From assembly GCA_964420835.1 (NCBI GenBank), contig CAYQUO010000011.1, forward strand, positions 1-64,000: 64,000 nucleotides of DNA. The letters are read 5' to 3'. Numbering within the stretch: the stretch's first letter is position 1; each line of letters starts with the position of its first letter. Below, one piece after another: positions 1-8,258 of this stretch. This DNA comes from CAYQUO01 sp964420835. GTDB lineage: Bacteria; Chloroflexota; Anaerolineae; Anaerolineales; Anaerolineaceae. A program made the position numbers and the translations under genes. A model generated the notes under the pieces. It was given only the letters and a program-made list of their open reading frames with translations. It ran no database searches and was not told the DNA's origin.

Positions 1-70
1 GACTGGAACTCTCTCTATTTTCTACCTTTTCTATGGACTTTTGTGACTGTAACAAATTCGCCTTCATCGC

Positions 71-100
71 TTGACAGAAATCCCATTTTCTCTGTATAAA
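71..100 (+). promoter_or_regulatory. Sigma-70-type promoter of the first lipoprotein gene
   Basis: TTGACA at 71-76 and TATAAA at 95-100 are separated by 18 bases. Transcription would start near 107, leaving a leader of about 65 bases before the lipoprotein gene at 171, which has its own AAGGAG-type ribosome site just upstream. Confidence 0.7.
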
Positions 101-170
101 GATACTACGGGAGCCTGCACCAGGTGTCTGCGGCGGCAGTTGGTGCAATGGCCCATGAAAGGAGTGCCAA

Positions 171-914
171 ATGATGCGCAAGATATTCATCCCAGTTTTG
201 ATTCTTTTAACCGTGACCCTGGCCTGCAGCGTGGGAAACATCAAGAATCCCCTGAAGGAAACCCTGATCACGCCCACGGCCGAACCCACCAACACCCCGG
301 TTCCGAAAGAACAAACACAAAGTTCCATCTACGATGACTTCACCAGTGTGGACCCTGCCTGGTCGGATGTTCACGTGGTGACGACCCAGGCACTGCCCGG
401 CACCATGCGATCGAAGGTTAACACCAGTGCGGGGAAGATGGTCTTTGACATCCAGGATACCGAGACCTACATTTACAAGTTCTACAAACATCCAGCCAAG
501 CCGGATGTGGTCATCGAAGCCCAGGTTCAGGGAGTGGGCCAGCAGATGAACGGCATGGCCCTGGTCTGCCGGGCGAAGAACGATTACAGCGCCTGGTACG
601 AGTTCCGGGTGAACGGCCTGAGCCAGTATTTTATCTATCGATTCGACGTTGGCCAGCGGGAATCCGGCAAGAATCCCTACATCCTGCTGCAGCAGGGCGG
701 CCTGCGAAGGGATCACTTCCAGCCGGTGCAGCAGAACGTCATCCGGGTCACCTGCAAGGGAAGCGACCTCCTCCTGCAGGTGAACGGCCACGATATTGCC
801 TCGGCAACGGATGGCAACCTGCCGGATGCCGGGCTGGTGGGCATGGGCGCCATGTCCTCCACATTGCTGCCTGTATCCGTTCAATTCGATTACCTGTCAT
901 ACGGGCAGCCGTAA
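171..914 (+). CDS. Lipoprotein with Thr/Pro linker and LamG-like domain
   Basis: This is a 247-residue predicted lipoprotein. The signal peptide ends in a lipobox with the lipidated Cys at residue 19 (TLAC), followed by a Pro/Thr-rich spacer (PTAEPTNTPVP) that would lift the domain off the membrane. The rest, about residues 55-247, has the alternating beta-strand pattern of concanavalin A/laminin-G-like folds, with phrases such as MNGMALVCRAKNDYSAWYEF and a closing FDYLSYGQ. The same architecture recurs in the lipoprotein at 41601-42437, so these are paralogous in design. A GGAG ribosome site lies 6 bases before the first of two ATGs. It sits alone between a good promoter and a good terminator, so it is probably monocistronic. 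The substrate is unknown; carbohydrate binding is only a guess from the fold. Confidence 0.8.
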   Translation: MMRKIFIPVLILLTVTLACSVGNIKNPLKETLITPTAEPTNTPVPKEQTQSSIYDDFTSVDPAWSDVHVVTTQALPGTMRSKVNTSAGKMVFDIQDTETYIYKFYKHPAKPDVVIEAQVQGVGQQMNGMALVCRAKNDYSAWYEFRVNGLSQYFIYRFDVGQRESGKNPYILLQQGGLRRDHFQPVQQNVIRVTCKGSDLLLQVNGHDIASATDGNLPDAGLVGMGAMSSTLLPVSVQFDYLSYGQP

Positions 915-951
915 AGACCCGGCTGTCATTAAAAAACAACGCTCCCGTACC

Positions 952-978
952 CCCCACCCAACAGGGTGGGGTTTTTTT
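952..978 (+). terminator. Rho-independent terminator after the LamG-like lipoprotein gene
   Basis: An 8-bp perfect stem (CCCCACCC / GGGTGGGG) with a 4-base loop is followed directly by seven T residues. It lies 38 bases after the stop codon of the lipoprotein gene. Confidence 0.9.
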
Positions 979-1048
979 GCCCTCCCCCTGGTTTAATCTG
1001 ATACAATCGGTCAGATTTAAACATGAATTCCTAGCCGGAGGTATTTCA

Positions 1049-3040
1049 ATGAAAAAAGGGATGTTGTTGGTATTGCTGGCCTCCCTGGTTTTACCAGCCT
1101 GCAATGTATTCAATAAATCCGCCGACCAGGCAGGCGCAGCCAAACCCGGCGCGCCCCTGCCCCAGTCAGGGATGGAGATCATTCGGGGGGATTTTTCCTA
1201 TTCAAATGATTTCGTCTTTGAAACCTATTATGTGGAACACGCCGCAGCCATCTGCGATATGACCGGTTTCATCCTGCGAGATATGGAATGGGAACTGCCG
1301 GTCGTTTCGCAGGTCCTCGGTTTCATGGAAGTGGACAAGGACAACAACCGTGGAAGTTACCGCCTGCAACTGCCGGTGCGGCCAGCCGGGGAGTTGAACG
1401 ATGTGAACCCGGATGGGAAGAAGGAAACCGGCGTCCAGGTGTTTGCCGCCTGCTATTCCCCCAACCTCACCGGCGGCCCGTTCTCCGAGGGCGACGACCG
1501 GTCCATGGGCTGGCCCAGTTACATGGCATCCGTGAAGACCGACAGCGAGAACCAGGACGAGGTGATCGGAGGAAAACTTCTGGTTTGGGCACCGGACGGC
1601 GGCCAGATGTTCCCCAGTTCGTTTGGGGACGACGGCCTGTTGTTCACAAAGGACGACCCGGTGGCCTCCCTGCCCGCCGGTTATTCCATCGTTGACCTGG
1701 ACAAAAAACCCTTCGAGGTTTCCCAGCCCGTGGAAGGGGACCTGCCTCTCTATGAACCGTCTGATGTGGCGCTGAAGGATTACTCCGCTCTTACCTACCG
1801 CGAAGCCTTCGACAAGATGTTCGAAAACATCCGCAAGGAATACGCCTTTAATGGCGTCGAAGGCAAGGAGCCGGACTGGGACAGCCTGTACGCCAAACTG
1901 AGCCCGCGGGTGGACCAGGCCCAGGCGGCCGGAGACGCAGAAGCCTTCTTCGCTGTGATCCAGGACTACACCTTCGCCTTTCATGACGGGCATGTGGGTG
2001 CGGGCAGTGAACTGGCCGATTGGGTGAACGCGGGAGCCACCGCCGGCGGCTACGGGCTGGCCATCCGCACCCTGGATGACGGCCGGGTGCTGGTCACCTA
2101 CCTGACCCGGGGCGGCCCGGCCGAGAAAGCCGGCATTCAACTGGGCGCCGAGGTGACAGCCTTTAACGGCACACCCATCGCCAAGGCCATCGAGGCCGTC
2201 GAACCGCTCTCCGGGCCCTTCTCCACCGATTTCGGCCTGCGCTACCAGCAGGAGCGCTACCTGCTGCGCGCCCCGCTGGGAACCAATGCGGACATTTCCT
2301 ACAGGAACCCGGGCGGGAGCCCCGCGGTGGCCAGCCTGACCGCCAGTGATGAACGGGACAGTTTTCGGGTAACCTCGCTGTACGCCGGTTACGACCCGAT
2401 CTCCCTGCCGGTCGAGTACACCATTCTGGATTCAGGAATCGGGTATATTCGCATCAACTCGAACTACGATGACCTGGGGCTGGTCATCCGTATCTTTGAG
2501 CGGGCCCTGAACATCTTCGAATTAACCCAGGTTCCCGGAATCATCATTGACATGCGGGTGAACAGCGGCGGAGCCCCGCTTGGCCTGGCCGGGTTCCTGC
2601 ATGACCAGGATATCATCATGGGGCAACTGGAATACTACAGCGAGAAGACCGGCCGGTTCGAGCCGGAAGGCCCTCCGGACAAGGTGTACCCCAATGTTGA
2701 GCAATACCGCTTCGACGGCATGGCACTGCTGGTGGGACAAGCCTGTTACAGCGCCTGCGAGATCGAAGCCTACGGTTTCAGCCAGGTGCCCGGGATGATC
2801 GTGGTCGGTGAGTACCCCACCGGCGGGGTGGAGGCGGAAGTATCCCGCGGCCAATACCTGCTCCCGGAGGGCATCCAGTTGCAGGTGCCCACCGGGCGCT
2901 ACACCCTGCCGGATGGCAGCATCTTCCTGGAGGGGAAGGGCGTCCAGCCGACCTTGAAGGTGCCGATCGATGAGGCGAATGTGCTGAGCGGGGATGACGT
3001 GGTCCTTGCCGCCGCCCAGAAGGCGTTACTGGGATATTGA
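1049..3040 (+). CDS. S41 (C-terminal processing peptidase-like) lipoprotein with PDZ domain
   Basis: The start at 1049 is chosen because GGAGGT lies just upstream and the next residues form a lipoprotein signal peptide with Cys18 (LPAC); an upstream in-frame ATG at 977 would bury it. The protein has 663 residues. Residues about 330-385 look like a PDZ domain (GGPAEKAGIQLGAEVTAFNG), and the C-terminal part has the S41 peptidase layout: IDMRVNSGG, then a nucleophile-region Ser568 in CYSACE, then VVGEYPTGG. In CtpA-type enzymes the last motif carries the catalytic Lys (GEKTFGKG-like), which is absent here, so this may be a tricorn-like or inactive member. It would act outside the cytoplasmic membrane. 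Family S41 is fairly certain; activity is not. Confidence 0.8.
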   Translation: MKKGMLLVLLASLVLPACNVFNKSADQAGAAKPGAPLPQSGMEIIRGDFSYSNDFVFETYYVEHAAAICDMTGFILRDMEWELPVVSQVLGFMEVDKDNNRGSYRLQLPVRPAGELNDVNPDGKKETGVQVFAACYSPNLTGGPFSEGDDRSMGWPSYMASVKTDSENQDEVIGGKLLVWAPDGGQMFPSSFGDDGLLFTKDDPVASLPAGYSIVDLDKKPFEVSQPVEGDLPLYEPSDVALKDYSALTYREAFDKMFENIRKEYAFNGVEGKEPDWDSLYAKLSPRVDQAQAAGDAEAFFAVIQDYTFAFHDGHVGAGSELADWVNAGATAGGYGLAIRTLDDGRVLVTYLTRGGPAEKAGIQLGAEVTAFNGTPIAKAIEAVEPLSGPFSTDFGLRYQQERYLLRAPLGTNADISYRNPGGSPAVASLTASDERDSFRVTSLYAGYDPISLPVEYTILDSGIGYIRINSNYDDLGLVIRIFERALNIFELTQVPGIIIDMRVNSGGAPLGLAGFLHDQDIIMGQLEYYSEKTGRFEPEGPPDKVYPNVEQYRFDGMALLVGQACYSACEIEAYGFSQVPGMIVVGEYPTGGVEAEVSRGQYLLPEGIQLQVPTGRYTLPDGSIFLEGKGVQPTLKVPIDEANVLSGDDVVLAAAQKALLGY

Positions 3041-3063
3041 TCCCCCGCTTCAACCAACATCCC

Positions 3064-3097
3064 CCGGGAGTAGGCAGACTGCTCCCGGTTTTTTTTT
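3064..3097 (+). terminator. Rho-independent terminator after the S41 protease gene
   Basis: CCGGGAG at 3064-3070 pairs with CTCCCGG at 3082-3088, followed by nine T residues. It begins 24 bases after the stop codon. Confidence 0.88.
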
Positions 3098-3163
3098 GGT
3101 TGTTTCATGAAACAGCGACGGGATGCCGGATGGGGTTTTTGCTGCAAACGCCCGGGAACACAT

Positions 3164-3191
3164 CCCCGCAGGGGGGTTGCACCCTGCGGGG
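3164..3191. repeat. 10-bp perfect inverted repeat between convergent genes
   Basis: CCCCGCAGGG and CCCTGCGGGG flank an 8-base loop. It lies between the ends of the S41 protease gene and the HAAS-type gene; no T-run follows on either strand, so it may act as a weak bidirectional terminator or stabilising 3' end. Confidence 0.5.
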
Positions 3192-3238
3192 TCCACTTTA
3201 CGGATGTCTGCCGGCGGAGGTTTTCCTCACAACATGGC

Positions 3239-4249
3239 TTAGGCGTTCAGGATGGGGGCTTTTTTGCCCGCCAGGCGCCAAACCTTTTTGCCAATGTCGA
3301 TCAGGCTGACCGCCAGGATGATGCCCAGCACCGTGCGCACGCCCACCTCGAGCCCATGCTGAATGCCGGCTAATTCACCCGGGCTGATCTCCGACCCGGA
3401 AAGAGTTGATTGCGGCAGGCTTACGATCGAGGGGCCCATCAACATGACCACCAGCAGCATCACCCAGCCGGCTTTGAGGGCCAAATCGGCGATGTGCGTG
3501 CCGGCCTGCCAGCGGCGCTGGGTCAGCAGGACGATGGCCAGGATGATATCCAACCCCCACAGCAGCGTCATCAGCGGCAGGTAATGGAAGAAGGCATCCG
3601 TGAGCAGCGGGAAGTGCTGCCAGGGCCCGCCCCAGGAGGTTTTATAAACGACGATCAACTGCGGGAAGAAGTTGAAAACGGCGATGACGAGCAGCGTGAA
3701 GACGATGTCGGCGATCTGTTCGCCGGGCTTCACCCGGTCGGTGTCTTCCAGCGGTTTAAGGCTGCCGGGGTTCCAGCCCTTTTCATCCGGCCGCCGCCGG
3801 CTGCGGGCGTACTGGATGATGCCGAAAATGATGGTGATGATGCCCACAGCCTGGATGCCGGCCTGCATGATGCCGCTGATGCCTTCGAAAATTCCGGCCA
3901 CCAGGTCCTTCATCTGCCTGGCGGATTGACTGAAAGTGAGCGCAAAGCCGACCGCGGTGACCACCAGAACAACGATGACGACCACCCTCAGCACCTGCAG
4001 GTAGGTGGGGAAGAGTTCCGGGCCCACCAGGTAACGTTCCGGCAGGTAGGAGGCGGCGGTCTTTGCGGGCGGTCCATATTCCCGGAGCATGGCGGAGACC
4101 ATTTCCTCATCCGCCGGGCGGCCGGCCTGTTTGGCGCGATCTTCCAGCATGTCCTCGAGCAACGAGCGCAACTCGTCCTCGATCTCGGGGCGCATCTTCT
4201 CGGGCAGCCGGCGCCCAACATCGGCTACGTACAGGTCAATCAGTTTCAT
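3239..4249 (-). CDS. HAAS-domain (PadR-associated) membrane protein
   Basis: The 336-residue protein begins with a roughly 75-residue helical HAAS/DUF1700-like domain (EIEDELRSLLEDMLEDRA, then MLREYGPPAKTAASYLP), the type that is found next to PadR regulators. It then has about six hydrophobic membrane segments from residue 85 on. AAGGAGAG lies 6 bases before the ATG. The gene follows the padR-type gene by 16 bases in one operon, so PadR probably represses its own regulator-target pair. The HAAS domain in known cases is thought to be involved in protein contact; the actual role of this permease-like protein is unknown. Confidence 0.75.
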   Translation of the reverse strand: MKLIDLYVADVGRRLPEKMRPEIEDELRSLLEDMLEDRAKQAGRPADEEMVSAMLREYGPPAKTAASYLPERYLVGPELFPTYLQVLRVVVIVVLVVTAVGFALTFSQSARQMKDLVAGIFEGISGIMQAGIQAVGIITIIFGIIQYARSRRRPDEKGWNPGSLKPLEDTDRVKPGEQIADIVFTLLVIAVFNFFPQLIVVYKTSWGGPWQHFPLLTDAFFHYLPLMTLLWGLDIILAIVLLTQRRWQAGTHIADLALKAGWVMLLVVMLMGPSIVSLPQSTLSGSEISPGELAGIQHGLEVGVRTVLGIILAVSLIDIGKKVWRLAGKKAPILNA

Positions 4250-4265
4250 TCTTGCTCTCCTTGTA

Positions 4266-4595
4266 TTATTCCAACAGGCGCCCCATGAGGGCGACCAGGT
4301 CTTCCCATTCCGCCTTCAGCCTGGGCAGCAGGCGCCGCCCCTCGGTGCTGATGACGTAATAGCGCCGCGGCCGGTCGGATTCGACCAGCCAGCGGGATTC
4401 CAGCAGGCCCTGGCTCTCCAGCCGCCGCAGCAGCGGGTAGAGCGTGCCCTGGTCGATCTCCAGGCCCTGCCCGGTGAGCAGTTTCATCAGCGAATAGCCG
4501 TACTGCTCCTCCTGCAGCCGGGCCAGCACCGCCAGCGAAAGCACGCCGCGGCGCAGTTCCAACAGGGTGTTTTCAAGGATCATTTCCTTTTCCAT
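4266..4595 (-). CDS. PadR family transcriptional regulator
   Basis: This is a 109-residue winged-helix repressor of the short PadR (subfamily 2) type. The core motif YGYSLMKLL...GTLYPLLRRLESQGLL, followed by RPRRYYVISTEGRR, is diagnostic for PadR. The ATG at 4595 is preferred over the GTG at 4601 because AGGAGAG sits at a normal distance upstream of it. It is the first gene of a two-gene operon with the HAAS membrane protein. The promoter upstream contains a palindrome over its -10 box, which suggests autorepression. The ligand is unknown. Confidence 0.9.
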   Translation of the reverse strand: MEKEMILENTLLELRRGVLSLAVLARLQEEQYGYSLMKLLTGQGLEIDQGTLYPLLRRLESQGLLESRWLVESDRPRRYYVISTEGRRLLPRLKAEWEDLVALMGRLLE

Positions 4596-4616
4596 AATCA
4601 CTCTCCTAATGATTAC

Positions 4617-4645
4617 ATAATACCATGTATCACACAGTATGTCAA
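4617..4645 (-). promoter_or_regulatory. padR promoter with overlapping palindromic operator candidate
   Basis: On the minus strand TTGACA (4640-4645) and TATTAT (4617-4622) are separated by exactly 17 bases. The perfect inverted repeat TACAT-N6-ATGTA at 4614-4629 overlaps the -10 box, an ideal place for PadR to block its own transcription. Confidence 0.75.
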
Positions 4646-4860
4646 GGGTTAATTATCTTATTTTTCTATTATTTATACTTATCCACTGCCTGTTGCGACA
4701 TTGCTGGCGGAACAATTCCAACGCCATCAAAAACCGCAGGAGTGGCTGTACGTTTCAAATAATCACCTGCAACATTGCGAGGGCTGCACCCTTCACCGCC
4801 CGAAGAAAGCCCCCGGAAGGCAATGTAATCCCTTTGTTGCTTTTATAGGAAGGCATACAC

Positions 4861-4889
4861 TTGAAACCTGGTTGGAATCTCTCTACAAT
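4861..4889 (+). promoter_or_regulatory. Promoter of the isoaspartate methyltransferase gene, apparently leaderless
   Basis: TTGAAA (4861-4866) and TACAAT (4884-4889) are 17 bases apart. Only six bases separate the -10 box from the ATG at 4896, so transcription should start at or next to the A of the start codon. No other gene is visible in 4646-4860. Confidence 0.7.
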
Positions 4890-4895
4890 AGGTTC

Positions 4896-5687
4896 ATGAA
4901 AGCCTGGAGTTCTTCCTTAATAAGAAGATTGGCAGTCATCTTCCTTCTTACAGCCCTGGCGGGGTGCACTTCCCAGCCGGCGCAGGGGCCATCGCTGGAA
5001 GCGCCGGCCGGAATTGCCACGCAGACTGCGGCTGCCGCATCCCAACTGGAACAGGCCTATGAGCAGCAGCGACTGGACCTGGTGGAACACGGCGTGAAGG
5101 ATTGGGGCGTGGAGGATGAGGCCGTCCTCGACGTGCTGCGGCGGGTGCCGCGCCACGAGTTCGTACCGGAAAACGTGCTTTCCATGGCCTACGAGAACCA
5201 CCCCCTGCCCATCGGCTACGGGCAGACCATCTCGCAGCCCTACATCGTCGGCCTGATGACCGAATCCATCCAGGTTGGGAAGGGCGACACCGTGCTCGAG
5301 ATTGGCAGCGGCTCCGGCTACCAGGCAGCCGTGCTGGCCGAACTGGTGGACCAGGTGTACACCATGGAGATCATCCCGCAGTTGGCGGAGCGCGCCGAGG
5401 CCACGCTGGAACGGCTGGGCTACACCAACATCAGCGTGCGCAACGCCGATGGCTACAACGGCTGGCCGGAACACGCCCCCTACGACGCCATCATGGTCAC
5501 CGCCGCACCGGACCACGTGCCGCAGCCTTTGGTGCAACAGCTCAAGGTTGGCGGGCGCATGGTCATCCCGGTCGGCCCGGTGGCGGGAGCGCAGACCCTC
5601 TGGCTGATCAGGCGCACCAGCGAAACCGAGGTCAGCAGCAGGGGGTTGGGGGCGGTGGCCTTCGTGCCGCTTACCCGCAGCCCGTAG
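4896..5687 (+). CDS. pcm: Protein-L-isoaspartate O-methyltransferase with lipoprotein signal
   Basis: The C-terminal 210 residues are a typical PCMT: VPRHEFVPENV, GQTISQPYIVGLM, and the SAM-binding VLEIGSGSGYQAAVLA around residues 132-147. The enzyme transfers a methyl group from SAM to isoaspartyl residues to start repair of aged proteins. Unusually, the 263-residue product begins with a lipoprotein signal peptide (FLLTALAGC, Cys24) and a spacer, which would export it to a place without SAM. The start at 4896 is supported by the leaderless promoter; an upstream ATG at 4701 in the same frame lies before the promoter. It is convergent with the spermidine synthase-like gene, with overlapping 3' ends (17 bp). 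Confidence 0.88.
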   Translation: MKAWSSSLIRRLAVIFLLTALAGCTSQPAQGPSLEAPAGIATQTAAAASQLEQAYEQQRLDLVEHGVKDWGVEDEAVLDVLRRVPRHEFVPENVLSMAYENHPLPIGYGQTISQPYIVGLMTESIQVGKGDTVLEIGSGSGYQAAVLAELVDQVYTMEIIPQLAERAEATLERLGYTNISVRNADGYNGWPEHAPYDAIMVTAAPDHVPQPLVQQLKVGGRMVIPVGPVAGAQTLWLIRRTSETEVSSRGLGAVAFVPLTRSP

Positions 5688-8109
5688 GGATCTTATTGGG
5701 GTACAGGGGTAGGAAGGCCAGCCAGGCCAGGGCGTAAAACCCCGCCCCCAGCCAGAAGACCAACCGAAACCCGGAGGCCAGCGCAAGCAGCACCGCCAGC
5801 ACCGAGGCGATCACCGAGAAGGAGCCGTTCACCGCCCAGACCCAGGGCGTGAAGCCCGCAGAGCGCCCCTCAAGCAGGCGCAGGCCACCGGCAAAGGGCA
5901 GGCCCATCAGGTATCCCAGGGGGGCCAGGAAGAGCAGCACGAGCACAGCCCGGCCGGGCTGCGGCAATTGAAAGGCCAGGTTTTCCAGGGGGGGCAGCAG
6001 CAACGGCACGGCTGCCAGCAGGAACACCAGCAGAGCAAGCCCCGCCGGAAGCCGCCAGCGGGCCACGGCCATACTGCCCAGCCCGGAAAAGAACAGCAGG
6101 GCAAAAACCACCAGCGCCAGGGCGGTCACCGGGCGCCCGAAGAGCAGGATCAACCGCTGGGCAAGCGGCACCTCAACGAACAGGTAGGCCAGCCCCAGCG
6201 AGGCGAAATACACCAGCGCCCGCACCCGCAATGCCCGCTCACCGGCGGAGCTGGTGCGGGCAGCGTCGCGGCGCAAGAGCAGGGGGCCGAAAATGAGCAA
6301 TACTGACAGCAGAACAACCAGCGCCAGCAGCAACAGGACAACGAAATACCCACTGCCGCCGAAAGGCTGCCAGGTGCTGCCCAGCGCAGCCAGTACGGCG
6401 GGAGCCTGGGCCCACCTGAAGAAGTGAAAGAAGAAAGGATGGTCGTCGGTCGCCGGGCGGACATCCACGGGCTCCTCGCGCCAGGCGGTTTGCGGATCCT
6501 CCAGGATGCGCCGGAACAGCCCGCTCAGCCGCTCGCCCGGCAGCACGTTGAAGCGGTTGCCCTCCCCGGGGGCCATCCCCGGGTAGTACACAGCGTCAAA
6601 CCCCCGCTCCTCCAGGAAGGACTGAAAGGCCTTTAACTCGCCAGCCGAAAAAGGCTGCCGGCCGGCAAGGATGGTCACCGTGCGCATTGAACGAAAGGCG
6701 GCCAGGCGGCTGGACGGCTGCAGCCCGGACCGCTCCAGGGCGGCGGCCAGCATGCCAAAGGCGCGCGCCTCCTCGCCCGGCTGCGCCTGCAGCCAGCGCG
6801 TGACCACCAGCAGTCCGCCCGGCGAGAGCAGCGACAGGGCATCGGTGAAAGCCTCGGTGGTGTAGGTGTAGTTCTCGGTCAGGCTGTAAGCCCCCGAGGT
6901 CAGCGGGCGGAAGGGATCTGACAGGGCGACGTTGACCACATCGAACGGCCCATGGCCCGGCTGGCGGGCATAGGCGCGCCCGTTCTGCCGTACCAGGTGC
7001 AGCCGGTCACTGGTGTACAGACCGTAAGTGAAATTGCCATACTCCCCCTGCAGCGCCTCCACGATGAGCGGGTTGTCCTCCACGGCGGTTACACTTACAG
7101 CGCCGCAGCCCAGGGCCAGGGCGGCATCCATTCCCGTGCCGGCGTTCAGCACCAGCCAGCGCCCCCCGGGGCGCAGCCTGCAGGGAAGCCCGAGCGGCAT
7201 GTCGTCCGCCAAAGCATGCGCTTCGGCAGAGAACGGATCGAGTGCGGTGATGGGCATTAGCGAATCGCCATCCAGCATCAAGGCTGCCTGCCCGGGCGGG
7301 CTGGCGGTGGAAGCGAGGCTGAGCCCCGGCAAGATGTGGATGGTGCTGCTCTCGACCACGTCGATGCGGCTGGCGGCATCCCAACGGGTGAGGGTGTGCC
7401 TGGCATCGTAGGCGTGCAGCAGAACCGGCAGTGACTTGTACGGGCTGAGCGTCAACTGGAACCAGGTCGGCCGGGCGGCCAGCAGTGCCGTACAGGCAGC
7501 CAGCATGGCTGCCAGGGCAACCCCGGCCGGTCCGGCGGCCGACGCCCCGGCGCCATTATGCCGTGCACCCCGGAAGAGGAAACACAACCCCCCGACAGCG
7601 CCTAAAATGGCGGCTGCCAGCACGGCCCCCTCAGCACCGAAAGCCTTCAAGATCGCCAGGCTGCCCAACGCCCCGGCGGCCGAACCGAGCAGGTTGGCGG
7701 CGTAGACCTGGTGCCCCGGCGGCCTGCCATGGCGGCCGGCAAAGGTCAGATCTCCGCCGGTCACCAGCCCGGCGGCCAGGAAGGGCAGGGAGGCGCAAAG
7801 GAAGTACGCGGCAAGATAGAGCACCTGCCTGCCATCCCAGGCGATCTGGAAGGAATCGAAGGGGATATGGTCAACGGCCAGGTAGCCGCCCACGGCCGCC
7901 AAACTGAAGCCGAGCGAGGCCCGTTCCGGCGGCAGGGGCCTGCCGCGCAGCGCCAGCAGCGAGCCGCTGGCGCCCACCCCCAGCAGGGCCAGGCTGATGG
8001 CCATGAAGGCGAAGTGATAGAACTGCTGGATGGCGAAGATGCGCACCAGCGCCAGTTGCAGGAGAAGGGCAGCAGCGGAGACCAGCCCGACGCCCAGCAA
8101 TGAGGTCAT
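5671..8109 (-). CDS. Membrane-embedded spermidine synthase-like protein
   Basis: The 812-residue product has three parts: about six N-terminal membrane segments (residues 1-220), a soluble Rossmann-fold aminopropyltransferase/spermidine synthase-like domain (about 240-520, with VLNAGTGMDAALALGCGAVSV and VNVALSDPF), and a second block of about seven membrane segments to the end (GRPVTALALVVFALLFFSGLG). This is the fused SpeE-plus-transporter architecture seen in many environmental bacteria; the substrate has not been established for such fusions. The ATG at 8109 is chosen because it follows a promoter with only six bases between -10 and ATG; the upstream ATG at 8193 lies before that promoter. 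The gene is monocistronic and convergent with the methyltransferase gene. Confidence 0.75.
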   Translation of the reverse strand: MTSLLGVGLVSAAALLLQLALVRIFAIQQFYHFAFMAISLALLGVGASGSLLALRGRPLPPERASLGFSLAAVGGYLAVDHIPFDSFQIAWDGRQVLYLAAYFLCASLPFLAAGLVTGGDLTFAGRHGRPPGHQVYAANLLGSAAGALGSLAILKAFGAEGAVLAAAILGAVGGLCFLFRGARHNGAGASAAGPAGVALAAMLAACTALLAARPTWFQLTLSPYKSLPVLLHAYDARHTLTRWDAASRIDVVESSTIHILPGLSLASTASPPGQAALMLDGDSLMPITALDPFSAEAHALADDMPLGLPCRLRPGGRWLVLNAGTGMDAALALGCGAVSVTAVEDNPLIVEALQGEYGNFTYGLYTSDRLHLVRQNGRAYARQPGHGPFDVVNVALSDPFRPLTSGAYSLTENYTYTTEAFTDALSLLSPGGLLVVTRWLQAQPGEEARAFGMLAAALERSGLQPSSRLAAFRSMRTVTILAGRQPFSAGELKAFQSFLEERGFDAVYYPGMAPGEGNRFNVLPGERLSGLFRRILEDPQTAWREEPVDVRPATDDHPFFFHFFRWAQAPAVLAALGSTWQPFGGSGYFVVLLLLALVVLLSVLLIFGPLLLRRDAARTSSAGERALRVRALVYFASLGLAYLFVEVPLAQRLILLFGRPVTALALVVFALLFFSGLGSMAVARWRLPAGLALLVFLLAAVPLLLPPLENLAFQLPQPGRAVLVLLFLAPLGYLMGLPFAGGLRLLEGRSAGFTPWVWAVNGSFSVIASVLAVLLALASGFRLVFWLGAGFYALAWLAFLPLYPNKIPTGCG

Positions 8110-8115
8110 GATCCC

Positions 8116-8144
8116 ATTGTACGCAAGGGCGGGCGGGGTTTCAA
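8116..8144 (-). promoter_or_regulatory. Promoter of the spermidine synthase-like gene, apparently leaderless
   Basis: On the minus strand TTGAAA (8139-8144), a 17-base spacer and TACAAT (8116-8121) are followed after six bases by the ATG at 8109. Boxes and spacing are identical to those of the methyltransferase gene at 4861. Confidence 0.7.
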
Positions 8145-8258
8145 CCGGTTTTCGGGGTGGCCATTCCATGCCCCCGGCGGCTGGAAACCACAAAACGGAA
8201 TATAATACCCCTTACCGGACATCCGTACAAGCCCCTCCGGAAACAGGAGCCCCCTGGC

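Noticed and set aside
5671..8109. Naming the membrane protein speE with a defined polyamine product
   Set aside because: The fold is shared by several methyl- and aminopropyl-transferases and the membrane-fused type has no proven substrate.
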